A DNA stretch of 6,564 bases, from the NCBI GenBank assembly GCA_030831265.1, contig JAURLM010000117.1, positions 1 to 6,564 on the forward strand, given 5' to 3'. The notes beneath the pieces were generated by a model. That model did not search any database. It worked only from the letters and a program-made list of their open reading frames with translations, and had not been told where the DNA came from. The DNA is from Chloroflexota bacterium (GTDB lineage Bacteria > Chloroflexota > Dehalococcoidia > Lucifugimonadales > Lucifugimonadaceae). Below, in pieces: positions 1 through 6,074 of this stretch (positions are counted from its first letter, which is position 1; the number at the start of each line of letters is the position of its first letter). The translations under genes were made by a program, and so were the position numbers.

Positions 1-1042
1 GGCACCATGAGTAGCCGTCTTCCCACTCGATCTGCTGCGGGAACAGCTCGTTGCCGTAGCTGCCGGGGGCACGCGGCATCTCCTGCACGCCGACGTTTGT
101 CGAGGCCATGCAGAGTGCGACACAGGCAGCAGCAGAAACCGGCCCAAGCGGGTTGTGCGGCACGATGTCTATGTAGTGGGTTTCGGCCCAGTGCGTGATC
201 TTCAACGCCTCCGTGATACCGCCGACGATGCAGAGGTCGATCCGTGCGTAGTCGATCAGGTCTTCTTCAATCACCTGCCTGAACGGCCACTTTGAGGCCC
301 ACTGCTCGCCAGCGGCCAGCGGCAGGTTTATCTGCTGCCTTATGTTGCGATACGTGCCGGGGTTTTCCGACCGCACCGGGTCTTCTATGAAGAACGGCTT
401 GAACTCTTCGAGGTCACGGCACATCTTCACCGTGTTCGCTGTGTCCAGCCGGGTGTGAACGTCGAAACAGAGTTGTATTTCCGGGCCGACCGCATCACGA
501 ACAGCCGCCATCGCTTCTACAGATATGCGCATCGACTTCAGCGGGTCGAACGTTGCGCTGCGGTTGGAGTCGAACGGTTCCGTCTCCATCTGATGCCAGC
601 GCAGGAACTTCCAGCCGAGGTCGACGTGCTTTTTGCAGCTTTCGACCAGTGATGGAATGTCCATGCCCTGCGCGTGTGGGTAGCTGACCACCTTGTTGCG
701 CACCGGGCCGCCAAGCAGCTTGTAGACCGGCTTGTCCACTGATTTGCCCTTGATGTCCCAGAGTGCGATATCGATTGCCGAAATGGCGCAGGAATAAACG
801 TTGTCTGCCGGGAAGAATCCTGAGCGGTACATCTCCTGCCATAGCCGTTCCGTCTCCCACGGGTCAGCGCCGATCACCAGTTCGGAAAGGTGCTGTATAG
901 CGCTTGCGATGGCGTTTCCGTAGCCGCGTATTCCCACTTCGCCAAGGCCGTAGTGCCCGGCGTCAGTGTCTACACGGACAATGAAATAGCCGCGGCCATC
1001 GGTGTCCTGCACCGGGAAGCTGCGAATCTGTGTGACCTTCAT
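1..1042 (-). CDS. Enolase-superfamily (mandelate racemase/muconate lactonizing) sugar-acid dehydratase, galactonate-dehydratase-like; C-terminus cut by window edge
   Basis: Reading the complement from the ATG at 1042 gives 347 residues with no stop up to the window edge. Residues 1-110 look like the N-terminal capping domain, ending in the family block DIALWDIKGK (91-100) and KLLGG (108-112). The barrel domain carries the expected metal ligands Asp194 (FDVH), Glu220 (FIEDP) and Glu246 (AAGEQ). His196 in the DxH motif and His296 in PHNPLGP are the likely acid/base pair. There is no KxK catalytic lysine motif; the matching strand reads FLRWH (146-150). This DxH plus late His arrangement is the galactonate/mannonate-dehydratase style, in which water is removed from an aldonic acid to give a 2-keto-3-deoxy acid in the cytoplasm. 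The substrate cannot be read from sequence. Known relatives are about 380 residues, so roughly 30-50 residues are missing. The start is supported by a strong ribosome binding site. The gene lies 83 bases downstream of ccmB on the same strand. Confidence 0.93.
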   Translation of the reverse strand, partial: MKVTQIRSFPVQDTDGRGYFIVRVDTDAGHYGLGEVGIRGYGNAIASAIQHLSELVIGADPWETERLWQEMYRSGFFPADNVYSCAISAIDIALWDIKGKSVDKPVYKLLGGPVRNKVVSYPHAQGMDIPSLVESCKKHVDLGWKFLRWHQMETEPFDSNRSATFDPLKSMRISVEAMAAVRDAVGPEIQLCFDVHTRLDTANTVKMCRDLEEFKPFFIEDPVRSENPGTYRNIRQQINLPLAAGEQWASKWPFRQVIEEDLIDYARIDLCIVGGITEALKITHWAETHYIDIVPHNPLGPVSAAACVALCMASTNVGVQEMPRAPGSYGNELFPQQIEWEDGYSWC

Positions 1043-1047
1043 GGTGA

Positions 1048-1052
1048 CTCCT
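1048..1052 (-). promoter_or_regulatory. Shine-Dalgarno site of the dehydratase gene
   Basis: On the minus strand AGGAG is followed by five bases (TCACC) and then ATG at 1042. It is the clearest ribosome binding site in the window and fixes the start of the dehydratase. Confidence 0.8.
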
Positions 1053-1125
1053 GCGTAGGTTGGCAGATGTTTGCGGTGTTTCGAGAGCGCAGCGGCAGGT
1101 TACAGGATGTAAGCCAGTTTTTGGC

Positions 1126-1854
1126 TCAGTCTTCCAGGATGAACTGGAAGATTACCGCTGAGACGATCAGGAAAACCACATCGAACGCGGCCGCAAGTTG
1201 CAGCCACTGTGACATTTCGCTCCAGCTATTTCCCGCAACGAGGTCTGCGGTGGCCTCGATGGTCGCGAGTAACAATGGCGCGACAACAGGGAGGAACAGC
1301 AGCGGCAGCATGATCTCTCGCGCTCGGACGCGCACGCTCATCGCAGCAAAAACGGTTCCCACGGAACTGAATCCAATCACCGTGAGTAATGCGATGACGA
1401 GCATTTCCAATCGCAACACAACAAGGTTGAAGAGCACGGCGAATACAGGCAGGGCGATTGCGATTGATATGGCGAGGAACAGCAGGTTACCGAGCATCTT
1501 GCCGAGGAATATCAGGTCCCGGCTGACCGGAGTGAGCATCAGCCCTTCCAGCGTGTCCCGTTCCATCTCCAGCGCGAACGCTCGGTTCAGGCCGATCACG
1601 CCGGCGAACGCTACGCCCGCCCACAACACGCCGGGGCCGACCAGTAATGCGTTGTCGCGATCGGCGATGTCCACGGCGAAGGTGAAGATGGCGAGCACGA
1701 GCAGGATGAAACCGGCAATCGAAACGATCACATCGCGGTTACGGATTTCCAGCAGCAGGTCTTTGCGCGCCAATGCCCAGATTATGCCGAGCGACCCCGC
1801 GAAGTTGGATTTCTGTCCCGGGCTGCTGATGCTTTCCTGTGAAGGTGCTGGCAT
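1126..1854 (-). CDS. ccmB: Heme exporter protein CcmB, ABC permease of cytochrome c maturation
   Basis: This 242-residue integral membrane protein is the membrane partner of CcmA in System I cytochrome c maturation. That ABC transporter uses ATP to release heme-loaded CcmE from CcmC at the outer face of the cytoplasmic membrane. After a polar leader of about 20 residues comes the family-typical ALARKDLLLEIRNRD (27-41). About six hydrophobic segments follow, near 42-62, 70-90, 122-145, 149-172, 181-200 and 217-239. The cytoplasmic loop ERDTLEGLMLTPVSRDLIFLGK (98-119) and REIMLPLLFLPVVAP (179-193) are CcmB hallmarks. Usual length is about 220, so it appears complete with a slightly long N-terminus. 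Its ATG overlaps the ccmA stop as TGATG, which suggests translational coupling. The usual next gene, ccmC, is absent; a sugar-acid dehydratase follows instead. The stop is TGA. Confidence 0.9.
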   Translation of the reverse strand: MPAPSQESISSPGQKSNFAGSLGIIWALARKDLLLEIRNRDVIVSIAGFILLVLAIFTFAVDIADRDNALLVGPGVLWAGVAFAGVIGLNRAFALEMERDTLEGLMLTPVSRDLIFLGKMLGNLLFLAISIAIALPVFAVLFNLVVLRLEMLVIALLTVIGFSSVGTVFAAMSVRVRAREIMLPLLFLPVVAPLLLATIEATADLVAGNSWSEMSQWLQLAAAFDVVFLIVSAVIFQFILED

Positions 1855-2567
1855 CAGGCTGTCCCCGCCGTTTCTGGAACCTGATCGCCAAGCTGTTGTT
1901 GCAGGTCTGCGATGGTCGAAGGAGTTACAGCTTCATGCATAGCCACGCGTCCGCGCTCAAGCAACGCCACGGAGTCGGCAAGTTGCAGACCAAAATCCAG
2001 CATGTGAGTCGTCATTATTACCGAGCGACCCGGCGAGCGGTACTCGTTGATGATCCCTGCAAGCACGCCGCGGGAACGCTGATCCAGGCCGGACTCCGGC
2101 TCGTCGAGGATTAGTGTGCGCGGTGAGTGGAGCAGGGCACGGGCGAGTGCGACTCGTTTCTGCTGGCCGTGCGAAAGATGGCGCACACGCTATTCGATGC
2201 GGCGATCCATCTCGACGCGCTCAAGCAGCGACTTGATCCGTGGCCCAGGGTTTTCAAGCTGGAACATCTTTGCGAAGAAGTTCAGGTTCTCCGCAACTGT
2301 CAGGTCACCGTAGAGCATCGGAGAATGCATCACGACCCCTGTGACCTGTCGCACGAACTCCCCCCGAGATGCGGTGTCGAACGTGTTCACGGTGACCGAG
2401 CCGGTGTCTGGCCGGGTGAGCGTGGAGATGATTCGGAGCAGCGTGGTCTTTCCTGCGCCGTTGGGGCCGAGCAGTGCCAGTGATTGCCCTGCGGGAGCGG
2501 AAAGGTCAAGTCCGCGCAACACGCCGGTTGCGCCGTACGACTTATGGAGTTTCTTGACTTCGATCAA
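1854..2567 (-). pseudogene. ccmA: CcmA-type heme exporter ATPase, interrupted by one in-frame TAG
   Basis: One reading frame encodes a full ABC ATPase of about 237 codons, but codon 126 is TAG (2190-2192). The numbering assumes a TTG start at 2567, chosen because the encoded LIEVKKLHKSYG matches where CcmA proteins begin. No good ribosome binding site precedes it, and an in-frame ATG at 2723 would add 52 residues that do not look like the family and would run into the divergent gene. The N-terminal half has Walker A GPNGAGKT (34-41) and HSPMLYGDLTVAENL (81-95), as in CcmA. After the TAG come the signature LSHGQQ (131-136), Walker B TLILDEP (151-157), D-loop SGLD (159-162) and the switch His in TTH (186-188). 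A GTG at 2186 could restart translation of the second half, without a visible Shine-Dalgarno site. Neither half alone is a functional nucleotide-binding domain. There is no shift of frame and both halves are otherwise well conserved, so this is either a recent nonsense mutation, a base-call error or a readthrough site. Confidence 0.85.
2190..2192 (-). other. In-frame amber codon inside ccmA
   Basis: The complement reads ATC GAA TAG CGT GTG CGC CAT, that is I-E-stop-R-V-R-H, immediately before the ABC signature. A single base change would restore a sense codon; GAG (Glu) or CAG (Gln) are the simplest. TAG also terminates three other genes here (stops at 3475-3477, 4958-4960 and 5590-5592), so genome-wide recoding of TAG is unlikely. 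Confidence 0.9.
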
Positions 2568-2629
2568 CGTGCTTCGCTGTACCGGGTGAGTGATTGGTTG
2601 TCTGTGAAGTGTACGCGGCGAAAGCGCAG

Positions 2630-2659
2630 TTGACCGGTATGTGTTCGAAACCGTAGATT
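2630..2659 (+). promoter_or_regulatory. Candidate sigma-70-like promoter for the membrane-protein gene
   Basis: TTGACC at 2630-2635 matches five of six -35 consensus bases. TAGATT at 2654-2659 matches four of six -10 bases, with an 18-base spacer. It would start transcription about 35 bases before the ATG at 2701. It lies in the 133-base divergent region between ccmA and this gene. No equally good promoter was picked out for ccmA on the other strand. The call rests on consensus matching only. Confidence 0.4.
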
Positions 2660-2689
2660 GCCAGAAACCCTTCACCAATTGCCCACGGC

Positions 2690-2694
2690 GGTGA
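2690..2694 (+). promoter_or_regulatory. Shine-Dalgarno site for the plus-strand membrane protein
   Basis: GGTGA, within GGCGGTGA, ends six bases before the ATG at 2701, which supports that start codon. Confidence 0.6.
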
Positions 2695-2700
2695 ATCACG

Positions 2701-3477
2701 ATGACGTCAGACGGTAAATTCACGGTAGAGATGCTGGAGGACGCACGGTCACCGGCTGTTGCCGAGATGTCGCGAGACGCTGCGGTTACTCACCTGCGAA
2801 TCAAGTGGGGCCTGGAACGGGACGCCGCAGAGAGGTTGCTTGAGGCGGCTGTGGGAACAGGCCGCACCCATTCCTTCGGCATGTCTGGTAGCAGACTATC
2901 TGCCATGCGGCGAATCTACACGGGGGTTGCCGTGACGCTGACCAGCGTCGTGGCAATTATCGTACTGAGTAATCTGAACGACCTCGATGGATTCGTCAGG
3001 CGTTCAATCTGGGTCCTGCTGCTGTTCGGTGCGATTTTGTTCGCCAACGGCGTGTGGAAGCGATACCAGCTGGGGGAGTTGCTGGGACTGGCTGCGCCGA
3101 TGTTATTGGTCGCGATCGCTATCGTCGGAATCGTGGGACTCGCTATGGCTTTTCTACTGGTTTCCACAGGGCGAAGTGACAGTGTGGATGATTCGCTGGC
3201 CATATGGAATCACGAAGGCCTGGTGCCAGTTGGTGACGGCGAATACCGGCTATCCGGACACATACTCAACGCGCATTCACGCTTATCCATAAAGACGCCG
3301 CGCTCAGTAATTACCCTCTACAACAGTGATTCGGATATCGTCGCCGTGCGCGAAGTCATACTGGGTGGTGGTGGCAGCATTCGCCCCGGCGGGTCACGGT
3401 CACATGACGTCCGGCTCAGCATTCCAGAAGCGTACGACACTTACGTGATGAAGTTGGAGTTTGAGTGGGTCGAATAG
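2701..3477 (+). CDS. Uncharacterised three-helix membrane protein with C-terminal extracytoplasmic beta domain (FxLYD-like)
   Basis: This 258-residue protein is of no family I recognise with certainty. Residues 1-70 are soluble; part of this (about 25-52) looks helical and charged (VTHLRIKWGLERDAAERLLEAA). Three hydrophobic segments follow at about 72-90, 103-118 and 128-154, the second and third separated by a basic loop (WKRYQLGE). The last 100 residues are hydrophilic and predicted beta-rich: EYRLSGHILN (181-190), SVITLYNSDSDIVA (202-215), IRPGGSRSHDVRL (227-239), then a Tyr-rich final strand. This order (G-x-I-x-N strand, V-x-L-Y strand, I-x-P-G turn, late Tyr strand) resembles FxLYD domains, small extracytoplasmic beta sandwiches of unknown ligand. 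An odd number of helices would put the beta domain opposite the N-terminus, presumably outside. It is the only plus-strand gene and is divergent from ccmA. It ends with TAG. The domain call is inferred by eye. Confidence 0.8.
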   Translation: MTSDGKFTVEMLEDARSPAVAEMSRDAAVTHLRIKWGLERDAAERLLEAAVGTGRTHSFGMSGSRLSAMRRIYTGVAVTLTSVVAIIVLSNLNDLDGFVRRSIWVLLLFGAILFANGVWKRYQLGELLGLAAPMLLVAIAIVGIVGLAMAFLLVSTGRSDSVDDSLAIWNHEGLVPVGDGEYRLSGHILNAHSRLSIKTPRSVITLYNSDSDIVAVREVILGGGGSIRPGGSRSHDVRLSIPEAYDTYVMKLEFEWVE

Positions 3478-3506
3478 CGTCGGTCCGCGCTTAACTTATC
3501 CCGCCA

Positions 3507-3520
3507 CACCGACCACGGTG
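3507..3520 (+). other. Small stem-loop 30 bases after the membrane-protein gene
   Basis: CACCG, loop ACCA, CGGTG form a perfect five-base-pair stem. No T tract follows, so it is at best a weak or factor-assisted 3' structure for the plus-strand gene. Just beyond it, GGCATGAGA (3521-3529) can pair with TCTC and ATGCC (3543-3554, with a GCA bulge), giving a second, longer imperfect hairpin. Confidence 0.3.
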
Positions 3521-3560
3521 GGCATGAGAATTCGCCTCTGGGTCTCGCAATGCCTCGTAC

Positions 3561-3583
3561 TGACATGCTGAGCGAAGCAATGA
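3561..3583. repeat. Degenerate copy of a CTGAGCGAAGC-type dispersed intergenic repeat
   Basis: The segment reads TGACATGCTGAGCGAAGC followed by AATGA. I recognise the core CTGAGCGAAGC preceded by TCAT or ACAT as the hallmark of a short repeat (TCATTCTGAGCGAAGCGAAG type) scattered between genes in many Chloroflexota and some other genomes. This copy is shortened by loss of one GCGAA unit. It lies in non-coding sequence between the convergent genes ending at 3477 and 3676. Only one copy is in the window, so repeat status rests on recall and not on a comparison here. Confidence 0.4.
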
Positions 3584-3632
3584 TACGCCGACGCCATGAG
3601 TTACCAGTGGGGGAGGGGTGTGGTGATTTGAT

Positions 3633-3665
3633 GAAAAGGGCCGGAACCTCCGGGGGCAACCGGCC
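3633..3665 (-). terminator. Rho-independent-like terminator of the amidohydrolase gene
   Basis: On the minus strand, 11 bases past the TAA stop at 3676, GGCCGG pairs perfectly with CCGGCC (3665-3660 with 3644-3639) across a 15-base loop. The loop itself holds CCCCCGGAGG. The stem is followed by CTTTTC. The stem is strong but the T run is only four long, so termination may be partial. Confidence 0.6.
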
Positions 3666-3675
3666 GGTGAACCAA

Positions 3676-4848
3676 TTAGTGCGAGTGCCCGTGGCCTGTC
3701 AGGTGCGGGTGTACTGAGTGCTGCGGCGAGAAGCGTCGGCCTGCTCGGAGCGTTTCCACCGGAACCAGTAACTGCCTGCCCTGTCGAGTCGCTCCGCGGG
3801 CATCGGTCAGTGTCACCGGGCCTTCACGCAGTTCGATGATCGATATGTCAGCGTCTGCGCCGACCTGTAGCGTGCCGATGTGCTCGTTAAGACCAACCGC
3901 ACGCGCCGGTTTCGTCGTTCCCAGCGCAATCACCTCATCCAGCGTCAGCCCCAGGTAAAGGTACTTCGAAAGCGCCGTCATCAGGTCGTATACCGGCCCG
4001 CGAATGTTGTACCGGTGAACGTCGCTGCTTACCGTTCCGGGCCAGAAACCGTCGACGATTGCCTTCTCCTGCACGTCGAACGAGAAGCTGCCTGCGCCGT
4101 GACCGACGTCGAAGATGACTCCTCGCTGCGCCGCATCACGCGCCACGTCCTTAACCCTGTTGTTGGAGTCGAGAATGCCGTTCGTGTTGCCAGTGAAGCT
4201 GTGCGTGATGATGTCACCGGAACGCAGGACGGGCAGCAGCTCCTCCAGCGGGTGAACAGTGCCACCAATGTGAATCATGAGCGGTTTGCCAATCTCTTTT
4301 GCGGCCTCGGATGCGCGCTTGATCGCCACCACGTCGTTATCACCGACGATGTTGTCCGTCAGCCGCACCTTGATGCCGACGATGCGGTCTGCGTGCAGCT
4401 TTGCCGCCTCGACAGCCTTGTCCACGCGCGCCCAGCGGATGTCCTGCAACTCGCCAATCTCGTTGTCGAGCTGACCCATACCGGAGATGTGCAGGAACGC
4501 CATGATGCGGGTGTGCGCCTGCTCCATAACATAGCGGTTGAACCCGGCGATGGTGTTCGCACCGGATGAACCGGCGTCGATGGCCGTGGTCACGCCACGG
4601 TAGACGCATGCGGGGTCGGCTTCGACCGCGAGGTGAGCGACTCCCCACCAAACGTGGACATGCAGGTCTACAAGTCCCGGCGTGACAATGAGGCCATCAG
4701 CCTCAATCACGTCGTGCGTGTCTTTGTCCGGGATGCTGTCTTCGATGGCCGCGACTTTGCCGCCGGCGACGGCGATGTCCTTGCGTGCGTGGAGCCCCTG
4801 CGATGGGTCAATGACGGTGCCGTTCTTGATGACGATGTCGTAGGTCAT
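3676..4848 (-). CDS. Binuclear metal-dependent amidohydrolase/deacetylase (COG3964-type, dihydroorotase-like fold)
   Basis: This complete 390-residue protein of the amidohydrolase superfamily starts IVIKNGTVIDPSQG (5-18) with GLVDLHVHVWWG (58-69). All expected binuclear-centre ligands are visible: His63 and His65 (HVH), Lys160 in VGIKVRL (the lysine usually carboxylated), His193 (MIHIGG), His216 (THSFTG) and Asp276 (SSDVH). The GVTTAIDAGSSGANT block (85-99), the IKVRL lysine strand and the SSDVH motif match the COG3964 / PRK09237-like group. That group is annotated as amidohydrolase/deacetylase, and one characterised Agrobacterium member, Atu3266, hydrolyses acetyl-R-mandelate. It is therefore probably a cytoplasmic hydrolase of an ester or amide; the substrate is unknown, and a true dihydroorotase role is unlikely. 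The ATG at 4848 lacks a good Shine-Dalgarno site, but the first codons match the family. The last 14 residues contain six histidines, an unusual tail. A terminator follows. The gene stands alone, 109 bases from the lipoprotein gene upstream. Confidence 0.92.
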   Translation of the reverse strand: MTYDIVIKNGTVIDPSQGLHARKDIAVAGGKVAAIEDSIPDKDTHDVIEADGLIVTPGLVDLHVHVWWGVAHLAVEADPACVYRGVTTAIDAGSSGANTIAGFNRYVMEQAHTRIMAFLHISGMGQLDNEIGELQDIRWARVDKAVEAAKLHADRIVGIKVRLTDNIVGDNDVVAIKRASEAAKEIGKPLMIHIGGTVHPLEELLPVLRSGDIITHSFTGNTNGILDSNNRVKDVARDAAQRGVIFDVGHGAGSFSFDVQEKAIVDGFWPGTVSSDVHRYNIRGPVYDLMTALSKYLYLGLTLDEVIALGTTKPARAVGLNEHIGTLQVGADADISIIELREGPVTLTDARGATRQGRQLLVPVETLRAGRRFSPQHSVHPHLTGHGHSH

Positions 4849-4957
4849 GGGAGCAAAATTCCGGGCTGAGGGTTACAGTCCGGTGATGATTGCACAGATG
4901 GCCGCGCCGGAGCCAGTCCGGGGCATAACTGTTTGTGGGTCAGCCGGAACGACAGCC

Positions 4958-5587
4958 CTATCCGTGGTCCATGGAATCCATGTTGTGCTGATCGTGAGAC
5001 GGTTGCGAATTGTCCGAACCGTAGCCGCGCAGTTCGTCATACTGAGCAACCTGATCACTTGAGAGTATCTCCACCATTTGCAGATGGGCCTGGAGATGGG
5101 TGTTCCGTAGTTGACCGTCCACGGTTGAGATTTGTGTGAGCAGCGTACTGAGACCGTCAGGCGAAATTGTTGCGGAGCGGAAGGCGGCGTCCAGTTCTTG
5201 CTCCAGATCCACCAGTTGGGTTCCGAGTCGTACAGCCTCACTGCTCATTGCAGCTTTGATAGCGGATACGGCATCGGCCTGGTCAGCGGACAGGTCAAGT
5301 AAGTCCCTCATTTCGAGGACGTGTGTCGGGCCGGGATAGTGGTTTAGTTCGGCGGCCAACGCATATCCAGAACCGCGACCTGCGAGGAGGTCTTCAACTT
5401 TCTCCGGAGAGAGGGCACGTATTTCGCGCTGTTCCAACCCCGCGTATGGCTGGTCCGGGCTGGGCGTCGGCATCCGAGTTGCGGTGGGTTGGGGTTCTTC
5501 TGCTGCCTCGCAACCGAAGATTGTCGCCGCTGCGGCAAGAACGACCATCATTACGATCAAGTTCTTTCGTAGAGAGAGGGTGAGCAC
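4958..5587 (-). CDS. Spy/CpxP-like periplasmic lipoprotein (heavy-metal-sensor type) with His/Met-rich tail
   Basis: This 209-residue protein has a basic start (RKN), a hydrophobic stretch (10-25) and a lipobox-like IFGC with Cys26, so a lipid-anchored exported protein is likely. A Pro/Thr linker (32-46) follows. The mature part opens with YAGLEQREIRALSPEKVEDLLAGRG (48-72) and continues as long helices. Two LSxDQ repeats (99-103 and 176-180) correspond to the LTxxQ motifs of the Spy/CpxP/CnrX-like metal-sensor and chaperone group. HLQAHLQMVEILSSDQVAQYDELRGY (164-189) is typical of it. The tail from 198 (HDQHNMDSMDHG) has four His and two Met, suited to binding copper or another soft metal. 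Translation starts at GTG 5587, two bases after the marR stop, so the two genes are almost certainly cotranscribed and coupled. The stop is TAG. A role in envelope or metal stress is inferred; it could also be a structural helical lipoprotein. Confidence 0.82.
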   Translation of the reverse strand: MLTLSLRKNLIVMMVVLAAAATIFGCEAAEEPQPTATRMPTPSPDQPYAGLEQREIRALSPEKVEDLLAGRGSGYALAAELNHYPGPTHVLEMRDLLDLSADQADAVSAIKAAMSSEAVRLGTQLVDLEQELDAAFRSATISPDGLSTLLTQISTVDGQLRNTHLQAHLQMVEILSSDQVAQYDELRGYGSDNSQPSHDQHNMDSMDHG

Positions 5588-5589
5588 GG

Positions 5590-6039
5590 CTATTTTTCGC
5601 TCCTGCGTACGTGATTGGTCCTCAATACGTCAACCAGTGCTGATAGGCCACTGGTCACGGCGTCGTATTTGCCAGGGTCAAGTGATTCCAGCAGGCGTTC
5701 GAAGGTTTCGGTGCGTGCCTGTTGTATTCGTTGTCCGTTCCTGTGCCCTGCTTCGGTGAGCCGCAGAATGAATGCCCTCGTATCGGCAGGATCTGTTGTT
5801 CGCTCAATCCATCCCCGGCTTTCGAGCTTCTTAACGAGTCGACTGACGGTGCTTTTCTCGAGGTTCAAGCGAACCGCCAGATCCTGCTGCCGCAGCCCGC
5901 GTTCCCGCTCAAGCTCCATCAGTGCGTGGGCCTCTGAAACTGAAATCGGCTGACCGCAGGGAGTCATTTCCGGGTTATGCAGCCCGAAGGCGCGCACAAA
6001 ACTGACGATCAGCGTCTGAAGTTGTTGGGAGTCTGACAC
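5590..6039 (-). CDS. MarR-family winged-helix transcriptional regulator
   Basis: This 149-residue protein has the standard MarR length and layout. The helix-turn-helix reads RQQDLAVRLNLEKSTVSRLVKKLESRGWIER (50-80), with recognition helix about 61-75. The wing carries DPADTRAFILRLTEAG (83-98), including the conserved Asp and Arg. Flanking helices (1-24 and 102-140) would form the dimer interface. A single cysteine, Cys28, lies just before the winged domain; a role in oxidant or metal sensing is possible but unsupported. The start is GTG at 6039, with no Shine-Dalgarno site but with a -10-like TACGAT only six bases upstream, which points to a leaderless message. The gene heads a two-gene unit with the metal-type lipoprotein, which it probably controls together with itself. 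The stop is TAG. MarR proteins bind palindromes as dimers and release them on binding a ligand. Confidence 0.93.
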   Translation of the reverse strand: MSDSQQLQTLIVSFVRAFGLHNPEMTPCGQPISVSEAHALMELERERGLRQQDLAVRLNLEKSTVSRLVKKLESRGWIERTTDPADTRAFILRLTEAGHRNGQRIQQARTETFERLLESLDPGKYDAVTSGLSALVDVLRTNHVRRSEK

Positions 6040-6045
6040 GGTTGC

Positions 6046-6074
6046 ATCGTAACGAAGATAGTTGCGTCATACAA
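6046..6074 (-). promoter_or_regulatory. Predicted promoter of the marR-lipoprotein unit, apparently leaderless
   Basis: On the minus strand TTGTAT (6074-6069) and TACGAT (6051-6046) are separated by exactly 17 bases. The -10 box fits the TANNNT form and ends six bases before the GTG at 6039, so transcription would begin at or within a base or two of the start codon. There is no Shine-Dalgarno sequence, which agrees with leaderless translation. Confidence 0.55.

Noticed and set aside
1113..1125. Hairpin GCCA-loop-TGGC after ccmB as a terminator
   Set aside because: The stem is only four base pairs, and on the minus strand it is followed by TTACATCC and not by a T run.
890..1942. Long 350-codon plus-strand open frame
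   Set aside because: It lies antisense across the dehydratase start, ccmB and the end of ccmA. Its translation is Ser/Arg/Thr-rich low-complexity with no motifs, while the opposite strand encodes recognisable proteins.
2190..2192. TAG read as an amino acid by genome-wide recoding or pyrrolysine
   Set aside because: Three other genes in the window end with TAG at sensible family lengths, so TAG is a normal stop here. A local readthrough event is not excluded.
3441..3659. 72-codon minus-strand open frame between the two convergent genes
   Set aside because: It starts inside the terminator hairpin, overlaps the end of the membrane-protein gene antisense, has no ribosome binding site, and its product looks like translated non-coding sequence.
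3880..4569. 229-codon plus-strand open frame
   Set aside because: It is fully antisense to the amidohydrolase, whose frame carries all catalytic ligands. The plus-strand product has no recognisable domain.
4876..4921. Direct repeat CAGTCCGG at 4876-4883 and 4914-4921 upstream of the amidohydrolase
   Set aside because: Two eight-base copies in GC-rich sequence are close to chance, and they do not line up with a promoter or with a known operator pattern.
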